A stretch of 64,000 nt of DNA from NCBI GenBank assembly GCA_039707465.1, contig CM077647.1, forward strand, positions 117,740,610-117,804,609, in the 5' to 3' direction. Made by a program: the position numbers and the translations under genes. Numbering within the stretch: position 1 is the first letter of the stretch; each line of letters begins with the position of its first letter. Below, in pieces: positions 58,501 through 64,000 of this stretch. The stretch comes from Rhabdophis nuchalis. Taxonomy: Eukaryota > Chordata > Lepidosauria > Squamata > Natricidae. Under the pieces are notes generated by a model. It saw only the letters and a program-made list of their open reading frames with translations. It was not told the DNA's origin and did not search any database.

Positions 58501-61500
58501 ACCCAATGCTGATGTTCATGTCAATGGCATCAGGTTGAGAAATGTCATCAAAGAAATAGAAGTATTCAATATAAATAGACATATTCCTTCATTCCTTCTA
58601 CATGGGGCTCCCCTTGGGGTGCACCCGAGGACTACAGCTGGTCCAGAATGCGGCCGCGCAGGCGATCTTGGGAACGTCCAAGTATTCCCATGTAACACCG
58701 CTCCTGCGTGAACTGCACTGGTTACCTGTGGTCTTTCAGGTGCGCTTCAAGGTGTTGATCACCATCTTTAAAGCGCTCCATGGCACGGGACCTAGCTACC
58801 TGCGAGACCGCATCCTACCCCATATATCCCTTCGGCCGATCTGCTCCCACAGAGAGGGACTTCTCCGGGTGCCGTCCACCAGGCAATGCCAGCGGGCGAC
58901 GCCCAGGGGAAGGGCCTTCTCTGTGGTGGGCCCAACCCTCTGGAATGACCTACCCCCCGACCTTAGAACAACCACGGACTTCCGCACCTTCCGCCAGAAA
59001 TTAAAGACACTCTTGTTCCATCAGGCCGGCTTGGCCTAAGCTATTTACCTAGCCTACAGTCTGTACCATAAATTGTTTTAATTGGGTTTTAGATGGGGTC
59101 ATGTTTTAATATTTGTACATTTTAGCACAGGGATAATTTATTTAATCTGGTATTAATTTATATTTATAAATTATTTATATTTGTGATATTGTGTGTTTTA
59201 ATTTCCTGTGCACCGCCCCGGGTCCCTTTGGGGAGAGGGTGCGGTTATATAAATCCAACAAATAAATTTCCTTAAAGAAACCCAGCAGACTAGTTTAGCC
59301 CTCTCCCTGTCTACAACTAGCCCCCCATATTCTTGTGCATACATTTCAAAATGGTGTGTTGATTGTGGTATATGTGTTTTTATTACCCACAGATGCTTTT
59401 GATCAATATGAGTTTCATCAGATCTTACTTCTGCTACAATTTAGATTTTCTCACAAGAAAAAAAGGTGCAGCAGTTTCTCAATTAAAAAAAAATGCAAAA
59501 AAATAAAAATAAAATAGAAACTATCCTAATCCCTAAAACAAGATTAAATCTGATGAGGGTTCAATCAGATATGATGTTGTTCACATGTACTAGATCATTA
59601 ATCCCATCCAGAAGAGCCTTAAATGTGTTGCGTTCTCTAAGATCAATTGTTTAACAGACAACAACCTAAAATCAGAACCTTCATAATCAAGATAATGATT
59701 TCTGTTACCTCAGGGACATACGAAGTGAATCTACACATGAGTCCAGTTCCTTACCACAGTAAAGAACAGGAAGTGCCAGTTATATCAGTTTTAAAAGATT
59801 GTACCTGTTCTATTGTTCTGTTATTACTTACAGCATCACTATAAAGGACAAGTGGGTTCCACTCTTACTAGCTGCCACTACTACTTCACGAATATACTAC
59901 TGCACCTATAAATCTCAGCTGATAATATCCTCAAACACATTTACAGAAAAATTGTAAGAAATTATCCAGAACTGCAGTTTACCCTCTGAAGGTATCCAGG
60001 GAACGAAGTCTCTGCAGAGAGGAAGCAGTGTTCCATACCCCTATTGGGAATTCACCACCAATGGAATCTGTTCTGCTTGGGGATCCAAGCTCCTGAAAAA
60101 TGAAGGCAAGAAGGAAAGATGTGCTATGAAAACTTAGTTATAAAATTAGTAATCTTGATAAGGGTCTTGTCTTTTCATAATGTTTCCAGCATATACATAC
60201 ATGCATACATACATATTCACATGCCATGTTCTGTATTGAATTGGATAATTCTAGCATTGTTTTCCTTCAATCATACTTTCAATGAAAGTTGAATCTATAT
60301 TCCCAATGCATAGAAATATGCCTATATTCATCTAAAACCTCTACATGCTACTCAATTTAAACTTTTGTAAGTACTCTTTAAGGTTCCATGTTGTGTTCCA
60401 AATCTAATTCATGTGGAAAGAGAAATGATCTCATTGGAAATGACAGTTTGTATTTGCTGTCACTCTTATTGGCTCAAGCTTTTTTATGATAACTTGATGG
60501 CTTGATGTCAAGATGGAAAGCAATTGAATTACTGCAGTCTTTTCGTTAGCTTTCTTTCCTGAATACCTTTCAGATCTTAAAATTACCTATTCAATCTGGT
60601 TTGTTCAGTACATTTCAGAGCCATTCTTTTGATTCACTTTTATGCTCTTACTCTTGGCAGAACATTACCGTTGCTTAAGAATGCTTAAGGTGTCATAATC
60701 CTGGAATTATGTCATAAATTATTGTATTCTTTTTTTTTTTTATATTGAAAAAGTTTTATTGAGTTTACATTTTTTGTGGGGTAGGGTAAGGGATACATTG
60801 AAATTTTGAGAGTGGTCACGTCAAAGTCGTCGCCTCCTCCGGTACCTCAAGTTACATTATTAAAAAGAAAGAAAAGAAACATTTCACATAACACTACAAG
60901 CTGGGAGCAAGTACATATTCCTAAATTTTTCAGTTATATACTGTCAGTCAATTACAAAAATCCAGATTACAAATATCATACAATATTACTCAAAAAAAAA
61001 ACCAGGACAAAGTTATTTTTTAGATCTAAGTCTCTTGGCAATTGTATCTTCCACCTTCTCCCCCGGGCCCCCAGCGGGCGGGGCCATGGCTCCCCCTGCC
61101 CCCCCTGGATCTTCTCCCAGGACAGAGGAATGTTTTTTAAGAAAGGCTTCCGCCTCAACAACTGTTTTAATCTTCACTCTACCTCCTTCCCAGAACACCA
61201 GCATCCCTTCGGGTATCACCCACTTGAACCAGATCCCATGCTCAAACAATGTTTTAGACAAGAAGGAAAATTTCCTTCTGGCTTCTCTAATCTTTCTTGG
61301 AATCTGCTTCAAGATGGTAACCTCCTTTTGTTGGTAAATCATAGGACTCCCTCTTTGCGCCTTCAAGATTTCCTCTCTGGTTGACCTTCTAACAAATTTT
61401 ACATGTATCTCTCTGGGTACTTCATTCATCCTGGCATATGCAGAATTTATTCTGTAGACTAGGCCAATGTCCCCTCTGATCTCATCTTTTGGTTTATGTA

Positions 61501-63950
61501 AATAGTCTGCAATAATTGTACTCATAAGATCAGGGAGACATTCACCATCCACCTCAGAAACATTCTGAAATCTCAAAAAGTATGTCATCCTTTCCATATC
61601 TATCCTAGTCACATGCCCATTTATTTCCACAACCTCATTAGAAACATTTTTAATCTCTCCCTTAGCCCCCTCCAGCCCCCCTTTCAATTCTTCATTCTTC
61701 TGTGTATTCTCAAGCACTTGTTTTCGAGTGTCCAGTAATTCCTTTTTAAAATTGACATTTTCTGCCCTCTGGGCCTTAATTTCTAATACCAAATTTTGTA
61801 TAACAGATTCAAGGGCAGTCATTCTTTGTTCAAGGCTTGCCAGCGTTGCTTCTTGTGCCATGTTTAGCTATTAAAATCTGTGCCAGTAAAATGGCGTTTT
61901 TAGGGTGGGGCTGGTGAGGCAGATCAGGAGTCCAAAGTTCTCAAAGTTGTAGAGCTGCAGAATTCAAAAACCAGTAGAGAAACACTTTTCCAACTCCATA
62001 GGTATAATAACGAAGGTAATCCAGAAAGGAAAACACAAATCCAAAAGAGAAAAATTCTTCATCAATAATTAGAGGAAGTCCAAATCACAAAGAGACACTG
62101 GTAATTTTCCATAGGTCATAGTCAGTCGGGGACAAAGAGAAGCCATTTTCCGCCCAAACTCAGAGCCCGAGGGAGAAAGCGGTTAAAAAGCAAAAAAGAA
62201 ACTGTTTCAGCCAGACCTAGAGACATAATTGCAAACAAGCCGCAAAATACTTTCCCTAGTTAGAGACCATCCGGATCGAAAGTTTCCGATTTCTCGCAAC
62301 GAGGCATTTCCAAGTGCCGCTTTTAGTCCAAGGGGGGGTTTTTGGGAACAAACACCCCCCTCCTGTCCCTTTCAGCCCGGCTGACAGTACAAAAAAAAAA
62401 GTTTTAATAGCTCACTCTCCGCTCGCAGCTGAGGTCCCGAAAAGCCTCCCGACTCTTCCGATCGTCTCTCTGCATAGAATTAAATGGTGCCGCCAACCTT
62501 TGGCGAAGGAAAAGCCCCCCGCAGCATGTCCTCTTCCGCCTAAGCCGAGGATCGGGGTCGCTTTCCCCACTGCCGTGGGGGGGGCTTCCCCGTCGAGCCG
62601 GCTTTACGGGAGAAACCCCAAACAAGGGGCAGGAAAAGAAACAAAGCGGCGAGCGAACCCTGAGTTCGCCCGTCGCCGCCGGAGCCGGAACCGGAAGTCA
62701 ATTATTGTATTCTTTTATCTTAATTTTTATCTATTTTTCCCCTTCTTTTATTTTGTTTACTTCTCGAATCTGTACACTTTAATCAGCAGGTTTTGGTAGT
62801 GGTTTTGTAGGGGATGATATGCCTGAGCCTGAAGGAGGGGTCAAAGGAGTTATCAGTTATAAGTCCTTGTGTGTCCACAAGAGATCCCTGGTGCTTGACA
62901 GGTTTTACTGTATTGCTTTTATTGTATATGAGTCTGTTTTTAATATGATGTTTTTGTATTCTAGCTACTTTGCTGGTCATTGACTATAAATAAAATAAAA
63001 TAAATATTATGCTATGCTTTCTATGGAAAAACATATAGTTTGATATTGGGGGGTTCAGAGCTCAGCTCTTGAAAGACTAGGGAACAAGTTAATTGGTTTT
63101 ATAAGACTCATCAATTTTCTTTCTTTTTGTTTTAACAATTAGCCATCATAGATACAGATATTTTATTGTAGTATTTAGCCATGCCCTCCACAACAACTAT
63201 ATGGTGAGAATGATCCCTATATTCTTAAAATGACTAAATGAGCACATTGACCCAAATAGCTTGGCTAATTCTGTACATTCACCACTGTACCATTTGGTCA
63301 TTAAGATTGCAAAAGGAATTCATAGAACATTTGGTGCTCTTTTATTTATATTTGGCCTCATCCTAGAGCAAAACGAAGAGTAAGTATAGCATTCTTCTCT
63401 AGCATAACTAAACAAAGGTCAGTACTAATATCATATCAAATGATAATAGAGCAATCTATTTAGGCTGAAACAATGATATCCATTTATGCAAGCTTTACTA
63501 AACTCAGTTTGACTTTTATCTCTTTTTAAGCAAAAATCATAAAAGAACAAGTGCATGTAGTTCAATGTCTGAAGCATTTATATGAAAAGCAACGCAGGTG
63601 CAGTGATGTTAGGTTGTTTGTTTTTTTTAATTTATTTATTTTTAATCGCATTTATATCCCACCCTTCTCCACAAAGGAGCCAGGGTGGCTACCCAGGTTA
63701 CCTTCAAATGCTTTGAACGTTATTTGTGATGGTTTTGAAACAATTATTTCATGATCATAAAGCTCTCAGGCTTAATGGTCAACATGCATGACTGAAGTCA
63801 TCTGAAGAGAACTTATTTGTAAAGAGAACAATCCAATTATCAGTAAATAATTTATATGATCCAACTATTAAAGAACTTACTGAATTAATAAGTCGATCAG
63901 TTTCTCTAGGATCCATCTTTTTGAAGAACCATTTTCTTACTGGTTCAGTG
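34920..63950 (-). CDS. HGSNAT: HGSNAT, heparan-alpha-glucosaminide N-acetyltransferase, C-terminal part (13 exons)
   Basis: HGSNAT is the lysosomal multispanning membrane enzyme that moves acetyl groups from cytosolic acetyl-CoA to terminal glucosamine of heparan sulfate; its loss causes Sanfilippo syndrome C in people. Thirteen exons on the - strand join in phase into 439 residues plus TAA, about two thirds of the human protein. Diagnostic stretches are [106 protein letters not shown] and [19 protein letters not shown]. The KHQSW histidine corresponds to the proposed catalytic His269 of human (family knowledge). Hydrophobic spans follow the family pattern. No disabling change is seen. The exons for the signal peptide and lumenal domain lie beyond 64000. 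Confidence 0.96.
35270..35650 (-). mobile_element. Old L2 3' fragment
   Basis: Antisense to [20 protein letters not shown] and LRNHPHPN. It is diverged, and a younger L2 starts right after it in the opposite orientation. Confidence 0.75.
35655..37830 (+). mobile_element. 5'-truncated young L2 LINE
   Basis: ORF2 pieces: [20 protein letters not shown] (35740-36000, short internal deletion and frame changes), then an open 394-codon frame (36468-37652) with [46 protein letters not shown] and [20 protein letters not shown]. The 3' end is GTGCACCGCTCCGAATCCCT, then ATTATT repeats. A roughly 30-bp foreign insertion lies at 36354-36384. Confidence 0.9.
36354..36384 (-). repeat. Tail-only retrotransposon insertion in L2
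   Basis: AATAATCTTTATTGTCATTG interrupts the L2 sequence GGTGGCACAACAGTTTCCC. Its complement matches the extreme 3' tail of the element at 33916-34345 (ACAATGACAATAAAGATTAT). GACA flanks both sides. Confidence 0.8.
37838..37938. repeat. (ATT)n to (TTG)-interrupted to (ACT)n array at L2 tail
   Basis: The L2 tail expands into ATT units, with TTGTTA interruptions, then CTACTA units. Confidence 0.95.
37940..38714. other. HGSNAT last intron, nothing recognised
   Basis: It contains a short inverted pair around 38345-38410 (TGGTAGTTTGAGT and ACATGACTCAATCTGGTAG). No gene is seen. Confidence 0.4.
38715..39125 (+). mobile_element. Young L2 3' end
   Basis: Begins inside the [20 protein letters not shown] codons and runs through [20 protein letters not shown] to the family 3' end (GTGCACCGCCCCGGGTCCCT) and a TTTGATTTGATTTGA tail. 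It closely matches the L2 at 27159. Confidence 0.88.
39130..39760 (-). mobile_element. Old L2 endonuclease-region remnant
   Basis: Antisense sequence parallels 29330-29640 of the complete L2 (GTGTGATCTGACCATAATGG versus the WSDHSL codons; AATCTTTCAGAACCTTAAGT versus the GDFNL region). Highly mutated. Confidence 0.6.
39968..40080 (-). CDS. HGSNAT: HGSNAT exon
   Basis: It encodes [20 protein letters not shown], then [17 protein letters not shown] plus G. The acceptor is CTGCAG and the donor is CCAG|GTGAGT. Confidence 0.94.
40163..40233 (-). CDS. HGSNAT: HGSNAT exon
   Basis: It encodes [20 protein letters not shown], then KNL plus TG of a split Trp codon. The acceptor is TTTTTAG and the donor is ATG|GTGAGG. 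Confidence 0.93.
40598..41930 (-). mobile_element. CR1 remnant in HGSNAT intron
   Basis: Antisense matches along the CR1 at 1845-4945: 3' end (CTGCTTGAGCAGGAGCCCCT), C-terminal coding (GGRTRSN-like region decayed), FADDTKLA region near 41395, and the RT N-part near 41830 ([10 protein letters not shown]). Many stops. Confidence 0.85.
42043..42120 (-). CDS. HGSNAT: HGSNAT exon (26 codons)
   Basis: It encodes [20 protein letters not shown], then VWSIIM. The acceptor is TTCAAG and the donor is ATG|GTAAGT. Confidence 0.92.
42546..42632 (-). CDS. HGSNAT: HGSNAT exon (29 codons)
   Basis: It encodes [20 protein letters not shown], then VLMAFLGLQ. Phase is 0 at both ends. The acceptor is TCTATAG and the donor is CAG|GTATTG. 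Confidence 0.96.
42856..43321. mobile_element. Inverted-repeat element ACCGTATTTTT, copy 5
   Basis: It starts ACCGTATTTTTCAGAGTATA and ends CTTATACTCCGAAAAATATG. The interior carries A-rich and G-rich runs and GCTCATTTCTGCCCTCCCCA, as in copy 3. Flanks (T/G)AAGTA are similar. Confidence 0.85.
43431..43515. repeat. (AAT)n-(ATT)n perfect palindrome
   Basis: About 13 AAT units switch to about 14 ATT units without a spacer, so the strand folds on itself entirely. It abuts the 3' end of an antisense L2. Confidence 0.95.
43516..44100 (-). mobile_element. L2 3' fragment
   Basis: Antisense L2 3' UTR (TGTATACCGCCCTCTCTCCC) followed by decayed C-terminal coding (CCTTGACCAATGAGATGTTC and CATGCCATGCAGGGCTTTAT). 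Confidence 0.78.
44101..44895. other. HGSNAT intron, nothing recognised
   Basis: AT-rich, with no clear repeat. Confidence 0.45.
44896..45022 (-). CDS. HGSNAT: HGSNAT exon
   Basis: It encodes [20 protein letters not shown], then [25 protein letters not shown] is a conserved lumenal N-glycosylation sequon. The acceptor is CTGTAG and the donor is AAT|GTGAGT. Confidence 0.95.
45435..45800 (-). mobile_element. Non-LTR retrotransposon 3' remnant (clade uncertain)
   Basis: The - strand reads [20 protein letters not shown] and [13 protein letters not shown], the terminal reverse-transcriptase motif ([12 protein letters not shown]) seen in many non-LTR elements. It then has a stop and a noncoding 3' part. 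Confidence 0.6.
45940..46037 (-). CDS. HGSNAT: HGSNAT exon
   Basis: It encodes [19 protein letters not shown], then [13 protein letters not shown] plus AA. The split codon becomes Lys where I recall Thr in human (CP-T-GYLGP). The donor is CCAAA|GTCAGT. Confidence 0.92.
46038..46758. other. HGSNAT intron, nothing recognised
   Basis: No named repeat is seen. Confidence 0.4.
46759..47185. mobile_element. pogo/Tigger-like palindromic MITE
   Basis: 427 bp with inverted ends CAGTGGTACCTCGGTTC and GAACCGAGGTACCACTA, flanked by TA on both sides (46757-46758, 47186-47187). Further TTCACGAAC-type subrepeats occur in both arms. It is noncoding. TA duplication and the CAGTGGTACC end suggest the pogo/Tigger group. 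Confidence 0.85.
48230..48510. repeat. GA-rich array with hAT-like right end inside Helitron 3
   Basis: GAGAGACAGAG repeats end in GACTTTGCCCACCACTG. This matches the right end of the hAT element at 53064-54930 (GAGTTTGCCCACCACTG). Confidence 0.65.
48590..49275. repeat. Minisatellite of GTAGGTAGGTAG / AGGGATAGATAGGGAGAAATACA
   Basis: About 13 irregular units of roughly 40-65 bp alternate GTAG runs with AGGGATAGAT and GGGAGAAATACA blocks. It is the largest copy of the shared minisatellite. Long frames across it are composition artefacts. Confidence 0.93.
49422..49618. mobile_element. hAT-type MITE with perfect 8-bp duplication
   Basis: It starts CAGAGGTCTCATTCTCGCGG and ends GAGTTTGAGACCCCTG. 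TTCTACAC lies on both sides (49414-49421, 49619-49626). 197 bp and noncoding, containing GGCCCGCAGG. Confidence 0.92.
50070..50185 (-). CDS. HGSNAT: HGSNAT exon
   Basis: It encodes [19 protein letters not shown], then [19 protein letters not shown]. The donor is the less usual CTG|GTCAGT and the acceptor is TTTTAG. Confidence 0.94.
50484..50705. mobile_element. Inverted-repeat element ACCGTATTTTT, copy 6 (right end lost)
   Basis: ACCCGTATCTTTCATACTAT and CTATAAGACACATCATG start the copy. Interior A and G runs resemble copy 5. It fades out after CCCTTATTTCCAGCC. Confidence 0.65.
50706..51323. other. HGSNAT intron, mostly unrecognised
   Basis: A faint CR1/L2-like scrap may lie at 50750-50930. 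Otherwise nothing can be named. Confidence 0.35.
51324..51909. mobile_element. Inverted-repeat element AAAATAAGAC, long copy with internal hairpin
   Basis: The ends CATGTTTTCCTCAAAATAAG and CTTATTTTGGGGAAAACATG are inverted. Inside, 51415-51540 and 51550-51693 form a long imperfect hairpin (ACCTTAGGACCATC to AGTCCTAAGGT; CCTGACACCTGT to ACAGGTGTCAGG). Confidence 0.85.
52057..52217 (-). CDS. HGSNAT: HGSNAT exon
   Basis: It encodes [20 protein letters not shown], then [14 protein letters not shown], a hydrophobic span and [10 protein letters not shown]. The acceptor is TTTCTAG and the donor is CCAC|GTAAGT. Confidence 0.96.
52218..52780. other. HGSNAT intron, nothing recognised
   Basis: CR1 sequence begins near 52700-52780 (TTGGCTGACCAACTGCACTC resembles the NWLTN-TQ codons of CR1 RT). 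Confidence 0.4.
52690..53055 (+). mobile_element. CR1 fragment, left half (interrupted by hAT)
   Basis: Encodes the equivalents of [19 protein letters not shown], then [13 protein letters not shown] with frame breaks, and [14 protein letters not shown]1 resumes at 54939 after the hAT insertion, in the same orientation and order. Confidence 0.82.
53436..53562. repeat. (GGAA)n microsatellite
   Basis: GGAAGGAAGGAA runs with short AAAGAAAGTGG interruptions lie just upstream of the L2 inside the hAT element. Confidence 0.97.
53610..54770 (+). mobile_element. 5'-truncated L2 nested in hAT
   Basis: The + strand frame 53620-54279 encodes [47 protein letters not shown] and [17 protein letters not shown]. 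After a frame change, 54150-54560 encodes [19 protein letters not shown] and [20 protein letters not shown]. The 3' end is GTGCACCGCCCTGAGTCCCC with an AATTAAATTAA tail. Confidence 0.9.
54939..55510 (+). mobile_element. CR1 fragment, right half
   Basis: Continues the CR1 begun at 52690: [22 protein letters not shown] sequence, [14 protein letters not shown] (CACACTTGGAATACTTTGTC), [19 protein letters not shown] (TTAATCAATGGAACAGTTTG). Many indels. Confidence 0.78.
55511..56272. other. HGSNAT intron, nothing recognised
   Basis: Frames at 55595-55955 on both strands look fortuitous; no domain is recognised. Confidence 0.4.
56273..56303 (-). CDS. HGSNAT: HGSNAT microexon (31 bp)
   Basis: It encodes only [11 protein letters not shown], with split codons at both ends. 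The acceptor is TTATAG and the donor is ATG|GTAATT. Phase fits both neighbouring exons exactly, so this tiny exon is well supported. Confidence 0.93.
56701..56777 (-). CDS. HGSNAT: HGSNAT exon with the catalytic-histidine segment
   Basis: It encodes [16 protein letters not shown] and WFFKHQSWN, flanked by split glycine codons. The asparagine in VNYGGG and the histidine in KHQSW match residues implicated in catalysis in human (family knowledge). The acceptor is TTATAG and the donor is G|GTAAGA. Confidence 0.95.
57092..57108. repeat. Poly-C tract
   Basis: A run of C follows CTCATTC. Length in assemblies is probably unreliable. Confidence 0.9.
57375..57775 (+). mobile_element. CR1 3' end
   Basis: A + strand frame encodes [20 protein letters not shown], then [20 protein letters not shown] and [14 protein letters not shown], the CR1 C-terminus. 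The 3' UTR CTAGAAAACCTCCAAGATTC is typical. Confidence 0.85.
58121..58414. mobile_element. hAT-type MITE with perfect 8-bp duplication
   Basis: The ends CAGAGGTGGTATTCAGCAGG and TTTGAATCCTACCACTG are inverted. ATGGGTGG repeats exactly on both sides (58113-58120, 58415-58422). 294 bp and noncoding. Confidence 0.93.
58590..59265 (+). mobile_element. 5'-truncated L2 LINE
   Basis: A + strand frame encodes [39 protein letters not shown] and [20 protein letters not shown]. The 3' UTR ends GTGCACCGCCCCGGGTCCCT. Confidence 0.9.
59266..59982. other. HGSNAT intron, nothing recognised
   Basis: AT-rich, with no nameable repeat. Confidence 0.45.
59983..60092 (-). CDS. HGSNAT: HGSNAT exon
   Basis: It encodes [15 protein letters not shown] through [11 protein letters not shown] plus GG. 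The - strand acceptor is TTTTCAG and the donor is GG|GTAAAC. Confidence 0.95.
60093..60716. other. HGSNAT intron, nothing recognised
   Basis: A short ACATACATGCATACATACAT run lies at 60190-60215. Nothing else can be named. Confidence 0.45.
60734..62699 (-). mobile_element. L1-type element with ORF1 only (HAL1-like)
   Basis: 1.97 kb on the - strand. CpG-rich 5' UTR (62699-61862), intact ORF1 (61861-61013), a 0.28-kb 3' part with AATAAAAC about 20 bases before a poly-A tail (poly-T at 60730-60740). AATTATTGTATTCTTTT flanks both sides (60717-60733, 62700-62716), a 17-bp duplication. No ORF2 sequence is present. On the insertion strand the duplication begins AAAAG, as expected for L1 endonuclease. 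Confidence 0.92.
61013..61861 (-). CDS. L1 ORF1 protein, intact
   Basis: 282 residues, the RNA-binding chaperone of L1 ribonucleoprotein particles. Residues about 5-90 form a heptad-rich coiled coil ([20 protein letters not shown], then [20 protein letters not shown]) that would trimerise the protein. The RRM-like domain follows near 100-175 ([40 protein letters not shown]). The C-terminal domain near 180-250 has [20 protein letters not shown] and [20 protein letters not shown]. The tail is Gly/Pro-rich and ends KRLRSKK. Length and order fit L1 ORF1p. The start Met is in a MAQEATL context with no upstream in-frame domain. No stop or frameshift is seen. Confidence 0.93.
   Translation of the reverse strand: MAQEATLASLEQRMTALESVIQNLVLEIKAQRAENVNFKKELLDTRKQVLENTQKNEELKGGLEGAKGEIKNVSNEVVEINGHVTRIDMERMTYFLRFQNVSEVDGECLPDLMSTIIADYLHKPKDEIRGDIGLVYRINSAYARMNEVPREIHVKFVRRSTREEILKAQRGSPMIYQQKEVTILKQIPRKIREARRKFSFLSKTLFEHGIWFKWVIPEGMLVFWEGGRVKIKTVVEAEAFLKKHSSVLGEDPGGAGGAMAPPAGGPGEKVEDTIAKRLRSKK
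62717..63600. other. HGSNAT intron, nothing recognised
   Basis: Ordinary intronic sequence after the ORF1-only element. Confidence 0.4.
63605..63720 (-). repeat. LINE 3' end scrap
   Basis: TTATATCCCACCCTTCTCCA and GGAGCCAGGGTGGCTACC, antisense, resemble the 3' UTR of CR1/L2-type elements. Confidence 0.5.
63881..63950 (-). CDS. HGSNAT: HGSNAT exon (first seen in window)
   Basis: On the - strand the acceptor is TTTATAG and the donor is TCA|GTAAG. After one carried base it encodes [12 protein letters not shown] and [11 protein letters not shown]. Confidence 0.9.
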
Positions 63951-64000
63951 CTATAAAACAGAAACTTAGAATATCAGATTTTAGTCTTGAATAACACAAA

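Overview
The window is nuclear DNA from a vertebrate, almost certainly a squamate reptile. It shows split genes with GT/AG introns, Sauria-type tRNA SINEs, CR1 and L2 LINEs, an L1-type ORF1 element, Penelope-like sequence, Tc1, hAT and pogo-like DNA elements, Helitrons and abundant tetranucleotide arrays. Nothing prokaryotic is present.

Two host genes lie tail to tail. INTS10 (Integrator subunit 10) is on the + strand: its last six coding exons lie between 755 and 33578 and encode the C-terminal 251 residues. HGSNAT (heparan-alpha-glucosaminide N-acetyltransferase) is on the - strand: its last 13 coding exons run from 63950 down to 34920 and encode the C-terminal 439 residues. I assigned exons by translating between splice sites; every codon phase joins correctly and both reading frames are open. 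The stop codons are 1.34 kb apart. Both genes continue beyond the window.

Almost everything else is intron filled with transposable elements, often nested. 1.3-6.1 kb: a Tc1-like transposon (TA/TA) split by a 3.1-kb CR1. 6.1-7.7 kb: a Penelope-like element with inverted end copies, one of them split by a hAT-type element. 10-10.7 kb: an L2 with a foldback at its 5' junction. 11.4-12.4 kb: a Helitron containing a hammerhead-bearing unit. 13-24 kb: repeated inverted-repeat elements, CR1 pieces and a Tc1. 25.5-31.8 kb: a cluster of tRNA-headed units carrying hammerhead ribozyme motifs, with a Helitron split by a near-complete 4.5-kb L2. 35-39 kb: more L2. 46.8-49.6 kb: a pogo-like palindromic element, a 1.84-kb Helitron and a hAT element. 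52.8-55.5 kb: CR1 split by hAT split by L2. 60.7-62.7 kb: an L1-type element with an intact ORF1, no ORF2, a poly-A tail and a 17-bp target duplication.

The most interesting signal is the hammerhead motif, found four times in three places. One copy has a compensatory double change in stem II, and two copies sit directly after a pol III A/B-box head. This looks like a tRNA-derived SINE fused to a self-cleaving ribozyme. Other notable items are the ORF1-only L1, one minisatellite shared by Helitrons and an unrelated inverted-repeat family, and a roughly 30-bp insertion of only a retrotransposon tail.
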